A stretch of 5,017 nucleotides of DNA from Dehalococcoidia bacterium (GCA_030615035.1 JAUXAC010000049.1:1-5017), one strand, 5' to 3'; shown: positions 1-4,762, counted from the stretch's first letter. The notes: generated by a model from the sequence alone, not told the origin. Program-made: numbers and translations.

Positions 1-96
1 TGTAGCTCCTACCACCAGACCATCTTTGAATACGATCCTCATTCCAGGGAAGCGTGTGATTATAGACAATTAGCTAAGGAGATAATGAGTGGCTAA
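1..96 (+). CDS. parA: ParA-family partition ATPase, C-terminal end (partial)
   Basis: Frame 1 is open from the left edge to a TAA at 94-96 and encodes the last 31 residues of a longer protein. The stretch EYDPHSREACDYRQLAKEI matches the C-terminal signature of ParA/Soj ATPases, which typically reads 'I.EYDP.SRGAE.Y..LAKE(I/V)'. Members of this family are deviant-Walker ATPases that bind DNA non-specifically and position plasmids or chromosomes. The Walker motifs lie outside the window, so the catalytic residues cannot be checked. The reading frame overlaps the start of the downstream RHH gene by 8 nt, which implies translational coupling in a two-gene partition operon. The assignment rests on this short tail alone; a chromosomal Soj or a MinD-like relative is possible, but the RHH partner favours a plasmid-type cassette. 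Confidence 0.8.
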   Translation, partial: CSSYHQTIFEYDPHSREACDYRQLAKEIMSG

Positions 97-316
97 GAAG
101 AGAACCGGGGAGAGCCTGAAGGATATGTTCAAGGGGGAGGCAGGGTCTAAAACGCTAAAGCGTCAAGACGTTAAGACGTTAGAGAGCGGGGAGAAGAAAC
201 CGAGGCATACCATCTACTTGTCCCCTGAGGCATCAAGGAAGCTCAAGGTCTATGCCGCCGAGCATGACAAGCGGTTGAATGAGGTTATCGAAGAATTGAT
301 CAATGAGAACCTGTGA
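89..316 (+). CDS. Ribbon-helix-helix DNA-binding protein, likely ParA partner (centromere-binding/repressor)
   Basis: A 75-aa protein starting at GTG 89, with AAGGAGA at 76-82 six bases upstream. The nearby ATG at 85 is not used because it reaches a stop after three codons. Residues 1-38 are a basic, probably disordered tail (MAKKRTGESLKDMF...). Residues 39-75 fit an RHH fold: a beta strand (RHTIYLSP, 39-46), helix A (about 47-60) and helix B (about 63-75). A flexible basic N-terminus plus a C-terminal RHH domain directly after parA is the architecture of ParG/omega-type centromere-binding proteins, whose tail stimulates ParA ATPase activity and which also repress their own operon. That role is inferred from context. 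GACGYTW heptads lie inside codons of the tail and just after the stop, and are candidate binding sites. A plain autorepressor is the main alternative. Confidence 0.8.
   Translation: MAKKRTGESLKDMFKGEAGSKTLKRQDVKTLESGEKKPRHTIYLSPEASRKLKVYAAEHDKRLNEVIEELINENL
158..181. repeat. GACGYTW heptad cluster inside the RHH gene (candidate operator/parS, part 1)
   Basis: Three heptads of the form GACG(T/C)T(A/T) are packed here: GACGCTT on the minus strand at 158-164, and GACGTTA on the plus strand at 167-173 and 175-181, the last two forming a tandem AAGACGTT repeat. A 15-mer, CTAAAGCGTCAAGAC (155-169), recurs exactly at 335-349 beyond the stop codon. RHH partition proteins such as omega bind arrays of heptads, which is the basis for the suggested role; binding itself is not shown. 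Confidence 0.5.
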
Positions 317-349
317 CGTTTTAACGTCATAGCACTAAAGCGTCAAGAC
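315..349. repeat. GACGYTW heptad cluster at the end of the RHH gene (candidate operator/parS, part 2)
   Basis: Three more heptads are found here: GACGTTT (+) at 315-321, GACGTTA (-) at 322-328 and GACGCTT (-) at 338-344. The first two form a perfect inverted repeat, TGACGTT-TT-AACGTCA at 314-329, which overlaps the TGA stop. The exact 15-mer at 335-349 repeats 155-169. There is no T-tract after the palindrome, so it is not an intrinsic terminator. Confidence 0.5.
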
Positions 350-404
350 AAGGAAGCTCCTGGGGGAATATCTAAAAAATAAGTGACCTCGAGCCATTTG
401 TCCC

Positions 405-437
405 GAAGTTCCGATAATAAGCCATTATGTAAACTTC
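405..437. other. Xer/dif-like site-specific recombination site
   Basis: The arms GAAGTTCCGATAA (405-417) and TTATGTAAACTTC (425-437) form an inverted repeat with three internal mismatches around a 7-bp centre. The inner 11 nt of the right arm, TTATGTAAACT, equals the XerD-side arm of the Bacillus subtilis dif site as I recall it, and the left inner arm AGTTCCGATAA resembles the XerC side (about 8 of 11). Chromosomal dif sites have a 6-bp centre; longer centres occur in plasmid resolution sites and in phages that integrate by host Xer recombinases. Lying next to a partition cassette, this could be a dimer-resolution site, an attP, or an att junction if the element is integrated. No recombinase gene is in the window, consistent with use of host XerC/D. 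Confidence 0.55.
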
Positions 438-527
438 CTTCTTTTGTCAAACCCTCACCAGACAAGGTTTTCTAAATTAGGCTATTTTTCATCCCGGAAT
501 GAAGATTTTACCCCTTCCTGAAACCCC

Positions 528-550
528 CATCAATCTTGATGAATTTTTTT
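528..550 (+). terminator. Weak rho-independent terminator for the parA-RHH operon
   Basis: CATCA-ATCT-TGATG (528-541) forms a 5-bp stem with a 4-nt loop, followed by AA and a run of seven T (544-550). It lies about 210 nt past the RHH stop and points the right way to end that transcript. The stem is short and AT-rich, so efficiency would be modest. Confidence 0.4.
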
Positions 551-573
551 CGAGTGGTGAGCTTTCCCCATTT

Positions 574-585
574 TCCCTCGAGGGA
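574..585. repeat. 12-bp perfect palindrome
   Basis: TCCCTCGAGGGA is a perfect palindrome in the gene-free stretch 317-776. It could be a dimeric protein-binding site. Apart from this, the Xer-like site, the heptads and the weak terminator, I see nothing else supportable in that stretch; the longest open frame beginning with ATG is a 41-codon ORF without a ribosome binding site. Confidence 0.3.
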
Positions 586-776
586 TCTTCCTGGATATCT
601 ACCTCAAGGTGGAGGGCTGCCTAAAACGGGTGTATGGTAGAACTGGCTTGATAAAATTCTCTTGATAGAGGGACTTTGATTTTAGCAAGGTGTTATAGCT
701 TAGGGTAGGTGCTTAACTTAGCGATTTGCCCCCTCTATGGAGGCGTTTTTCTCGGCAAGGTAGGCAAAAATGGGGA

Positions 777-1196
777 TTAGTCCACGATATGCCCGTTTCT
801 GATCCCATCATCCCCGGTTAATTCTTTCCTGACACTCCTCAACCTGGTAAGCAACTCTTGGGTCTTGTCAAAGACTTCCCGGGTGTAGTGTTCCTTTTTT
901 CTCAGGGGCTCAAAAAAATCGTAGATCTCAGAGCCTAGAGCAGCCAACCGCTTCCAGCTTTCAAGAGGGGTGCAACTTCCTCTTATGCACTCCAGCCCGT
1001 AGCCAAAGATCTCCCCCTGGGCGTGCCTCAAAATACATTCCCGGCAAAAGAGGGTTTTTTGCCAGGCTTGATCAAACTTCTCCTTGTCTCCCAGGTAGGT
1101 GCTGAGGGCCACTAATTCAGACAGGTGATTTTCTACCAGTGGAACAACGGACATAACAGCCTTTAGCGTGTAGCTCTGAAGGTCAACCTTGTTCAT
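777..1196 (-). CDS. Hypothetical 139-aa helical protein with a CxxCxxxH...C...C cluster
   Basis: This is the last gene of the leftward operon; its ATG overlaps the stop of the preceding gene as ATGA (1193-1196), with AGGGG eight bases upstream, so it is translationally coupled. No family is recognised with certainty. The protein is predicted to be mostly helical. In the middle it has C51-x2-C54-x3-H58, then C70 and C75 (FCRECILRHAQ...GLECIRGSC), enough ligands for one structural zinc. A CxxC followed by KH or RH and Ala is seen in small helical proteins of some archaea and phages, but that similarity is from memory and weak. There is no signal peptide or membrane span. A clear hairpin terminator is not visible after the stop at 777. 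Confidence 0.7.
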   Translation of the reverse strand: MNKVDLQSYTLKAVMSVVPLVENHLSELVALSTYLGDKEKFDQAWQKTLFCRECILRHAQGEIFGYGLECIRGSCTPLESWKRLAALGSEIYDFFEPLRKKEHYTREVFDKTQELLTRLRSVRKELTGDDGIRNGHIVD

Positions 1197-1891
1197 TCCT
1201 CGATCCCCTCTCCCCTTTCCTCAGGGGATGCAGCTATCCGTTTGAAGGTCTCCTTTCTTACTGGTTCCGGTAGCAACTTGAGTCCGCTAATAAAGTTACT
1301 TTGGATCTTAGTAATAATGTTAGTCCAGAATTCCAATTGCTTCAAAACCGCTTCGGGTCCGGCACTATTTCCCCCTCCACCCTTAGCCATTGCCCCGGGG
1401 ATAATCTTGCCCGCCGTATCGAGGATTTTGCCCAGGAGAAAATACTGCTGAGGGCCAAAAACGGGCTGTGCTTGACCCTCCTGCGCTTGTCGTCGCTCTT
1501 CTTCCTGAGCCTTTTGTAACATCTCTAGGTTTTGCTCATCAGTTAATCCCTCTTGAGCCTGCCCTTGACCCTGCATTGTTTTAGCCGCTTCACTTGCCTC
1601 TCGTAGAAGAGTCTCTATGCCGTCCAATCTTTTGGTGAGGGTCTTAATTTCTAGCTTCAGGGCTTCTTTTTCGGGATCGGGCTTCGGCTTTGGTTCTTCT
1701 TTAGGGGGAGTTTTAGTCTTAATCTCTTTTACCTCGGGCTTCTCTTTGGTGGTCTTCTCCTTGCCCTGAGAGACCGTTTCCTCGGCCCTTTTTACGAGGT
1801 CTTTGACCTCTTTGTCTTTGGTACCCTTTTTTTCTTTCTCTTTCATAATTTTACCTCCCAAGGCTTTGGCGAATTTATCAAACAAGGACAT
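1193..1891 (-). CDS. Hypothetical 232-aa charged coiled-coil protein
   Basis: No family recognised. In order: a short amphipathic helix (SLFDKFAKALGGKI, 2-15); a very Lys/Glu/Pro-rich, probably disordered segment (about 17-72); a likely coiled coil (about 73-104, EKEALKLEIKTLTKRLDGIETL); a Gln/Glu-rich linker (107-148); and a more hydrophobic C-terminal part (150-212) with FLLGKILDTAGKIIPGAMAK and GGGGNSAG. The composition suits a structural or scaffolding-type protein, but function is unknown. The ATG at 1891 directly follows the TAA of the upstream gene (1892-1894), so reinitiation is possible, though its only SD-like sequence, GAGG, is far away. An internal ATG at 1846 has a much better ribosome binding site and would give 217 aa. 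The longer start is listed because the N-terminal residues look like real protein. Confidence 0.75.
   Translation of the reverse strand: MSLFDKFAKALGGKIMKEKEKKGTKDKEVKDLVKRAEETVSQGKEKTTKEKPEVKEIKTKTPPKEEPKPKPDPEKEALKLEIKTLTKRLDGIETLLREASEAAKTMQGQGQAQEGLTDEQNLEMLQKAQEEERRQAQEGQAQPVFGPQQYFLLGKILDTAGKIIPGAMAKGGGGNSAGPEAVLKQLEFWTNIITKIQSNFISGLKLLPEPVRKETFKRIAASPEERGEGIEE
1844..1859 (-). promoter_or_regulatory. Strong internal ribosome binding site and alternative ATG of the 232-aa gene
   Basis: On the minus strand GGGAGG (1859-1854), a 7-base spacer TAAAATT and ATG (1846-1844) form a near-ideal start at codon 16. It either marks the true start or gives a second, shorter product lacking the N-terminal amphipathic helix. 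The GGAGGT bases also encode Gly-Gly, so chance cannot be excluded. Confidence 0.45.
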
Positions 1892-2203
1892 TTATCTTAT
1901 AACCTCGCTCTTGTTCTTATGGCCCAGAAAGAGCACCAATTTTTTCCCTTCCTGGGCCGGATTGGTGACGAAAAAGGACTTTGTTCCCTTCGAGACATAG
2001 CCATACATCCCTGCCCTGAGATCAAAGTAATCTTCCCTGCCGGTCAGGGAAAAACTCAGAGAGGCTTGACCGTCCAGATAGAGGATAGAGAAGAAAGTAA
2101 AATCTGCCCGGATCTCAACGGGGGCTTGTCGGCTATCAGCACCCTTGACTCTTTCCTTGTTGAGCGGAATTTCCTCAACGACGTATAGCGTTCTCTGATT
2201 CAT
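1892..2203 (-). CDS. Hypothetical 103-aa beta-rich protein, possible small virion/jelly-roll protein
   Basis: No named family recognised. The sequence alternates strands and turns almost throughout: TLYVVEEI (5-12), VEIRADFTFFSILYL (29-43), ASLSFSL (47-53), FDLRAGMYGYV (60-70), SFFVTNP (76-82) and KLVLFLG (88-94). The ending 'G..(7)..K.FFVTNPA..GK.LVLFLG' resembles a pattern seen in small beta-sandwich proteins encoded near capsid genes of phages and archaeal viruses; this is an impression, not a search result. There is no signal peptide or membrane span. The start follows a G-rich run and GGGGAAG, and lies 12 bases from a strong hairpin (2216-2238) that may limit access to the ribosome. The stop abuts the ATG of the next gene. 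Confidence 0.75.
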   Translation of the reverse strand: MNQRTLYVVEEIPLNKERVKGADSRQAPVEIRADFTFFSILYLDGQASLSFSLTGREDYFDLRAGMYGYVSKGTKSFFVTNPAQEGKKLVLFLGHKNKSEVIR

Positions 2204-2215
2204 ATTTTTCTTCCC

Positions 2216-2238
2216 CCCCCGGGTTGCCAGCCCGGGGG
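2216..2238 (-). promoter_or_regulatory. GC-rich hairpin just before the 103-aa gene
   Basis: CCCCCGGG (2216-2223) and CCCGGGGG (2231-2238) form a perfect 8-bp all-GC stem with a 7-nt loop. In the leftward mRNA it sits immediately upstream of the G-rich ribosome binding site and ATG at 2203, and could mask it or protect the downstream mRNA end. No U-tract follows, so it is not a standard intrinsic terminator. Confidence 0.5.
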
Positions 2239-2258
2239 ATCAATGAAAAGGAGATGAC

Positions 2259-2295
2259 CCCTCTGGCCGCTGTTTGGGGTTTGCCAGCCAGAGGG
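2259..2295 (-). promoter_or_regulatory. Second intercistronic hairpin, related in sequence to the first
   Basis: CCCTCTGGC (2259-2267) and GCCAGAGGG (2287-2295) form a perfect 9-bp stem with a 19-nt loop. The segment GGGTTTGCCAGCC...GGGAT at its right side repeats, with about three differences, the one in the hairpin at 2216-2238 (shared 9-mer TTGCCAGCC at 2224-2232 and 2281-2289). The pair occupies the only large gap (2204-2352) within the operon and could be an mRNA processing or stability element. Confidence 0.5.
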
Positions 2296-2352
2296 ATGCC
2301 CAGCAATAGAGACGACACACCGGCGCAAATAAAGAGGCAGTAAATTTGTGGA

Positions 2353-3048
2353 CTAGACCTTTGGCAATATGTAAACTGGTGCTGGTGCTCGGCCTCTTGT
2401 TGCTAAGACAAGAATCACAGCCAGTCCTGCGCCCCCCATAGCGAGATAGACCCCATATTTCTTGAGAAAGTCCATTATCCCACCAATCGGCCTTCCCGCA
2501 GCCTTGCTCAGAGCAGCTTGCAGGTAGTTTTGCAGTTGGTTCAGGCAGTGCGTGGCGCAATTGACATAATGTTGTTTGTCCCAGGGGAATAGTGCCCATT
2601 GTGAGGCATAATGGACGTATCCCTTCCAAGAATTACCCAAGGGTAGGGGATAACGCCTGTCATACCAAGCGTATGCCCATTTCACATCTTCGGTCAATCC
2701 ACATTCAGTCTCAACTTTTTGAATGGCCTGGAGCACTTTGGGATCTACTCCAGCCTTGCCACCACTCAGGAAGTCCCAGATGTTACCCTTGACCCAATCC
2801 CAAATGTCGTCCCAGATGGTATCCTTGTTTTCATTAGCCCCCGCAATTCTCCTTAAACCAGTTTCCAAGTTCATTAACTGCACACTCTCACGTTCCCGAA
2901 GATTGACGGGGAAATCCGCATACGACTTGTTATACTGGAACAGATCCTCAAAGCGAACGATTGAGCGGTTAGCCCCAGGTTCGTCAAGGGGTTCAACCTC
3001 AAAATCTAGCCTTCTGCCCGAAATAGGATCAACTTTTCTCACTTTCAT
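2353..3048 (-). CDS. Membrane-anchored 231-aa protein with a lytic-transglycosylase-like motif
   Basis: AAGGTGA lies four bases before the ATG at 3048, and the gene begins 9 bases after the previous stop. The N-terminal 75 residues are polar. A Trp-rich amphipathic stretch follows (TIWDDIWDWVKGNIWDFLSGG, about 77-97). Then AGVDPKVLQAIQKVETECG (99-117) resembles the 'GVDP.LL.AI..VES' segment of Slt/goose-lysozyme-type peptidoglycan hydrolases, in which the Glu is catalytic; here it would be E113. The usual following GLMQ-type motif is not seen, so this is weak and activity is doubtful. Near the C-terminus is one membrane span (YGVYLAMGGAGLAVILVLA, about 198-216) followed by a short basic tail, so the protein would be anchored by its C-terminus. 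This span closely resembles that of the 100-aa protein encoded just upstream. The remaining Cys/Trp-rich region (about 128-180) is unassigned. Confidence 0.75.
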   Translation of the reverse strand: MKVRKVDPISGRRLDFEVEPLDEPGANRSIVRFEDLFQYNKSYADFPVNLRERESVQLMNLETGLRRIAGANENKDTIWDDIWDWVKGNIWDFLSGGKAGVDPKVLQAIQKVETECGLTEDVKWAYAWYDRRYPLPLGNSWKGYVHYASQWALFPWDKQHYVNCATHCLNQLQNYLQAALSKAAGRPIGGIMDFLKKYGVYLAMGGAGLAVILVLATRGRAPAPVYILPKV

Positions 3049-3057
3049 AAACTCACC

Positions 3058-3360
3058 TTATATCTTTTGCAGCCAGGTTCCCTTTTCGCCTTTGGCTAAC
3101 ACTAAAGCCAGTATCAAGCCAAAGCCACCAACAATATAAAGGGGAGTAGGGACTTTCTTTAGCTGCACTTTTAGATCCTCCCACCAACCTGGGGAAGCCC
3201 CCCCTATTTTTCTCAAGGGGATCCTCGTTCTAGTTATGGGGATTCTGGTCCCGGGTGGTCCTGCCATTCTTTCAACTCCTCTCCTATTCCCTGTGAAAGC
3301 TCCCATCTCGTCAGGGAAAACTAGACATCCATTTTGGTCATAAAAACCTTGTCCTTGCAT
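3058..3360 (-). CDS. Hypothetical 100-aa single-span membrane protein
   Basis: AGGAGG lies five bases before the ATG at 3360. The N-terminal 55 residues are Gly/Pro/Arg-rich and probably extended (GPPGTRIPITRTRIPLRK). A short amphipathic stretch with two Trp (GWWEDLKVQLKK, 58-69) precedes one membrane span (TPLYIVGGFGLILALVLA, 72-89) and a short tail containing Lys and Trp. There is no cleavable signal peptide. The order Trp-amphipathic segment, Gly-Gly-containing span, short charged tail is also found in the 231-aa protein next door, suggesting that the two insert in the same membrane or particle. No family is recognised. A minor membrane protein of a virion or a small inner-membrane protein would both fit. 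Confidence 0.75.
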   Translation of the reverse strand: MQGQGFYDQNGCLVFPDEMGAFTGNRRGVERMAGPPGTRIPITRTRIPLRKIGGASPGWWEDLKVQLKKVPTPLYIVGGFGLILALVLAKGEKGTWLQKI

Positions 3361-3369
3361 TTAAGCCTC

Positions 3370-3870
3370 CTATTTTTTCTTGACTAGAAAATGCTCTTTC
3401 TCGCCTTTTTGCTCTGGATGCTCTTTTCGATAGTCCTCAGCTATCTTGTTGTATCTTTCCCTGCACTCCTTTGTAGTACATACTCCAGCCAAGAATTGTC
3501 GCTGAAACTCAGGATCCGTGGCTGCTATTTGCATAAGGTCAGAGTCTTCACTCATCTTTTTAACGAATATCTTTGCCAGATCAGGGATCGCCCCTTCTCT
3601 GACTTTGAGGAGGTCCCAGAGCTCCTGCTGGCTGTATCCGTCAAGCCCCTCTTCTGCGGGTCTTAGCCTCGCCACTTCTTCTTTGGTCGCCAGTCGGCAA
3701 CGTCCCTGAGAATCACAGATCATATTCCCGATTATAGTTAGCCCGCTCTCTATCTTGTTCAGTTTGTCAAAAAGAGCGTCTTTGTCTCTTTTTTCCAATT
3801 CCTTCTCAGCGAATAACCCCTTTAATTCAGAGGCTTTTACGCCTCCTCCTCCACTTTCATCTACAGGCAT
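3370..3870 (-). CDS. Hypothetical 166-aa soluble helical protein
   Basis: AAGGAGG lies six bases before the ATG at 3870, one of the best ribosome binding sites in the operon, suggesting high expression. No family is recognised. After a Gly-rich start (ESGGGG, 5-10) comes a charged helix with possible coiled-coil character (about 13-42), a short segment with C52 and C58 (ICDSQGRC), helices around 63-70 and 80-110 (SQQELWDLLKV, IPDLAKIFVKKM), and FLAGVCTTKECRERY with C131 and C136, then a Lys/Glu-rich tail. The two Cys pairs might bind metal or form disulphides. There is no signal peptide or membrane span. It sits between the zinc-ribbon genes and the membrane-protein genes, 25 and 9 bases away respectively, so it is clearly part of the operon. 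Confidence 0.75.
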   Translation of the reverse strand: MPVDESGGGGVKASELKGLFAEKELEKRDKDALFDKLNKIESGLTIIGNMICDSQGRCRLATKEEVARLRPAEEGLDGYSQQELWDLLKVREGAIPDLAKIFVKKMSEDSDLMQIAATDPEFQRQFLAGVCTTKECRERYNKIAEDYRKEHPEQKGEKEHFLVKKK

Positions 3871-3895
3871 TTTATGCCTCCTTCACTTATTGGAC

Positions 3896-4168
3896 TTAGG
3901 CAGGGAAGCGGTAATACCCTAACCTCTTGGCCCAGTCGCAGTTTAAGCATACAAAAAATATCTCGTTTCCTCTCTGGTAAAGATGAACTGCATGACCACA
4001 CCGGGGACAAATATCAAAGCCTCCAATGGGCTTCATCTTGATTTTGCCCTGAAGCAAGCCCTGAACTGCCCTACCTAAAACCTGATTTATGTTGCTATTA
4101 TTCCGGTTGCAGAACTCCTGCAAACCGTCATATAGCTGGTCGCTAATAGAGGCTGATACGTTCTTCAT
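3896..4168 (-). CDS. RHH-like domain fused to a C4 zinc ribbon (90 aa)
   Basis: Residues 3-40 (VSASISDQLYDGLQEFCNRN...NINQVLGRAVQGLL) have the strand-helix-helix pattern of a ribbon-helix-helix domain, which usually dimerises and binds DNA through the strand. Residues 54-77 form a zinc ribbon with C54-x2-C57 and C74-x2-C77 (CPRCGHAVHLY...FFVCLNCDWA). The fusion suggests a transcription regulator. It begins as an ATGA overlap with the preceding zinc-ribbon gene (4165-4168), with GGGAG five bases before the ATG, so the two are translated together. Being in the first part of the operon and carrying a DNA-binding fold, it might control the operator-like repeats of the leader, but this is only positional inference. 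The RHH call is from pattern, not a search. Confidence 0.8.
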   Translation of the reverse strand: MKNVSASISDQLYDGLQEFCNRNNSNINQVLGRAVQGLLQGKIKMKPIGGFDICPRCGHAVHLYQRGNEIFFVCLNCDWAKRLGYYRFPA

Positions 4169-4380
4169 GTTTTCTCCCTGTGCTTTTTCAGAGTCTCGGG
4201 TATAAGGTCAGACTCGCTAATCTGCTGGCAAACCGTATCCAATTTTTTGGTGGTCGCTTCTTTGAGGATCATAAATCCCCCCGCGCACCGGCCACAATAA
4301 AGGTAAGGCTTCCCTCGCTTGGTGGTGCTTCGACTCATCCAGTTACCGCAGATCGGGCATTTGACGCTACAAAAGCTCAT
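4165..4380 (-). CDS. Small C4 zinc-ribbon protein (71 aa)
   Basis: Residues 8-32 form a compact zinc ribbon, C8-x2-C11 and C29-x2-C32 (CPICGNWMSRSTTKRGKPYLYCGRC), with an extra C4. This knuckle layout is like topoisomerase- or viral-type zinc fingers that contact nucleic acid or protein. The remainder (about 40-71) is a charged helical tail. The gene starts in an ATGA overlap with the upstream gene (4377-4380) behind GGAGAGGAG and ends in an ATGA overlap with the next one, so its translation is tied to both. The specific partner or target cannot be told. Confidence 0.75.
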   Translation of the reverse strand: MSFCSVKCPICGNWMSRSTTKRGKPYLYCGRCAGGFMILKEATTKKLDTVCQQISESDLIPETLKKHREKT

Positions 4381-4688
4381 TTCTCCTCTCCTATGAGAAT
4401 TTTCAAAACTCTAACACATTGATTTTTTAAGGATTCTCGCACTTCCCTATAAGTGTCGTTCTCAACCGCTTCCCTGAGGGTGATCTTGCGAACTTCCCGA
4501 AAGCCCCGGGCTCGCCCCCCGCATTCCCTAATCGAAATAAAACCAGCTTCGTTTGGATTCACAACGTCATACCTGAATGTGTATCGTTTATCCGCAGACT
4601 GGTTCCGTTGAATCCTCTTTGTCCCTTTTCTCTCAATGGGACGAGTCCACCCACATACCAAACATTTTGTGTACTCAAGCTCACTCAT
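4377..4688 (-). CDS. Zinc-ribbon-like protein, first gene of the leftward operon (103 aa)
   Basis: The N-terminus has a knuckle, C9-x2-C12 (CLVCGWTRPIERKG). The matching second knuckle of a normal ribbon is incomplete: only C56 is present in SIRECGGRARGFREVRKITL, where many relatives of this small-protein type have a Gly/Arg-rich 'E..GGR..GF' loop. C91 is the only other Cys. A basic middle (18-40) and helical C-terminus (70-100) suggest nucleic-acid contact. The ATG at 4688 follows a weak SD (AGGG, 8 bases upstream) that directly abuts the U-tract of the leader terminator, so expression of the whole operon depends on read-through of that structure. Function beyond probable zinc binding is unknown. 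Confidence 0.7.
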   Translation of the reverse strand: MSELEYTKCLVCGWTRPIERKGTKRIQRNQSADKRYTFRYDVVNPNEAGFISIRECGGRARGFREVRKITLREAVENDTYREVRESLKNQCVRVLKILIGEEK

Positions 4689-4699
4689 TTTTGATCCCT

Positions 4700-4762
4700 A
4701 AAAAAATAGCCCGCACAAAAACCAAAATAACACTAAGGACTATCTTGGCTTTGGTGCGGACT
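4700..4762 (-). terminator. Intrinsic terminator/attenuator before the first operon gene
   Basis: In the leftward RNA, 4762-4741 pairs with 4729-4708 over 22 positions with one mismatch (C with U) and three G-U pairs, leaving an 11-nt loop, and is followed after one base by seven U (4706-4700). This is a textbook rho-independent terminator, yet it lies between the strong promoter and the ribosome binding site of the first gene, ending 11 bases before the ATG. It therefore acts as an attenuator or ends a separate short RNA. Confidence 0.75.

Noticed and set aside
499..624. A 41-codon + strand ORF (MKILPLPETPINLDEFF...).
   Set aside because: There is no Shine-Dalgarno before its ATG, it is short, and the weak terminator T-tract lies within it; nothing supports translation.
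728..752. A + strand terminator-like hairpin CCTC-TATG-GAGG followed by CGTTTTT.
   Set aside because: Only a 4-bp stem and a broken T-tract; the element at 528-550 is a better candidate, and this one has no transcript assigned to it.
1919..2188. An 89-codon + strand ORF opposite the 103-aa gene.
   Set aside because: It lies wholly antisense to a gene of the continuous leftward operon and has no ribosome binding site of its own.
2240..2629. A 129-codon minus-strand ORF overlapping the 231-aa gene.
   Set aside because: It is out of frame with a better-supported gene that has an SD and a membrane anchor; its sequence is rich in Cys, Ser and Arg without domain-like pattern.
2723..3139. A 138-codon + strand ORF opposite the two membrane-protein genes.
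   Set aside because: Antisense shadow of two well-supported genes; low-complexity Ser/Pro-rich translation.
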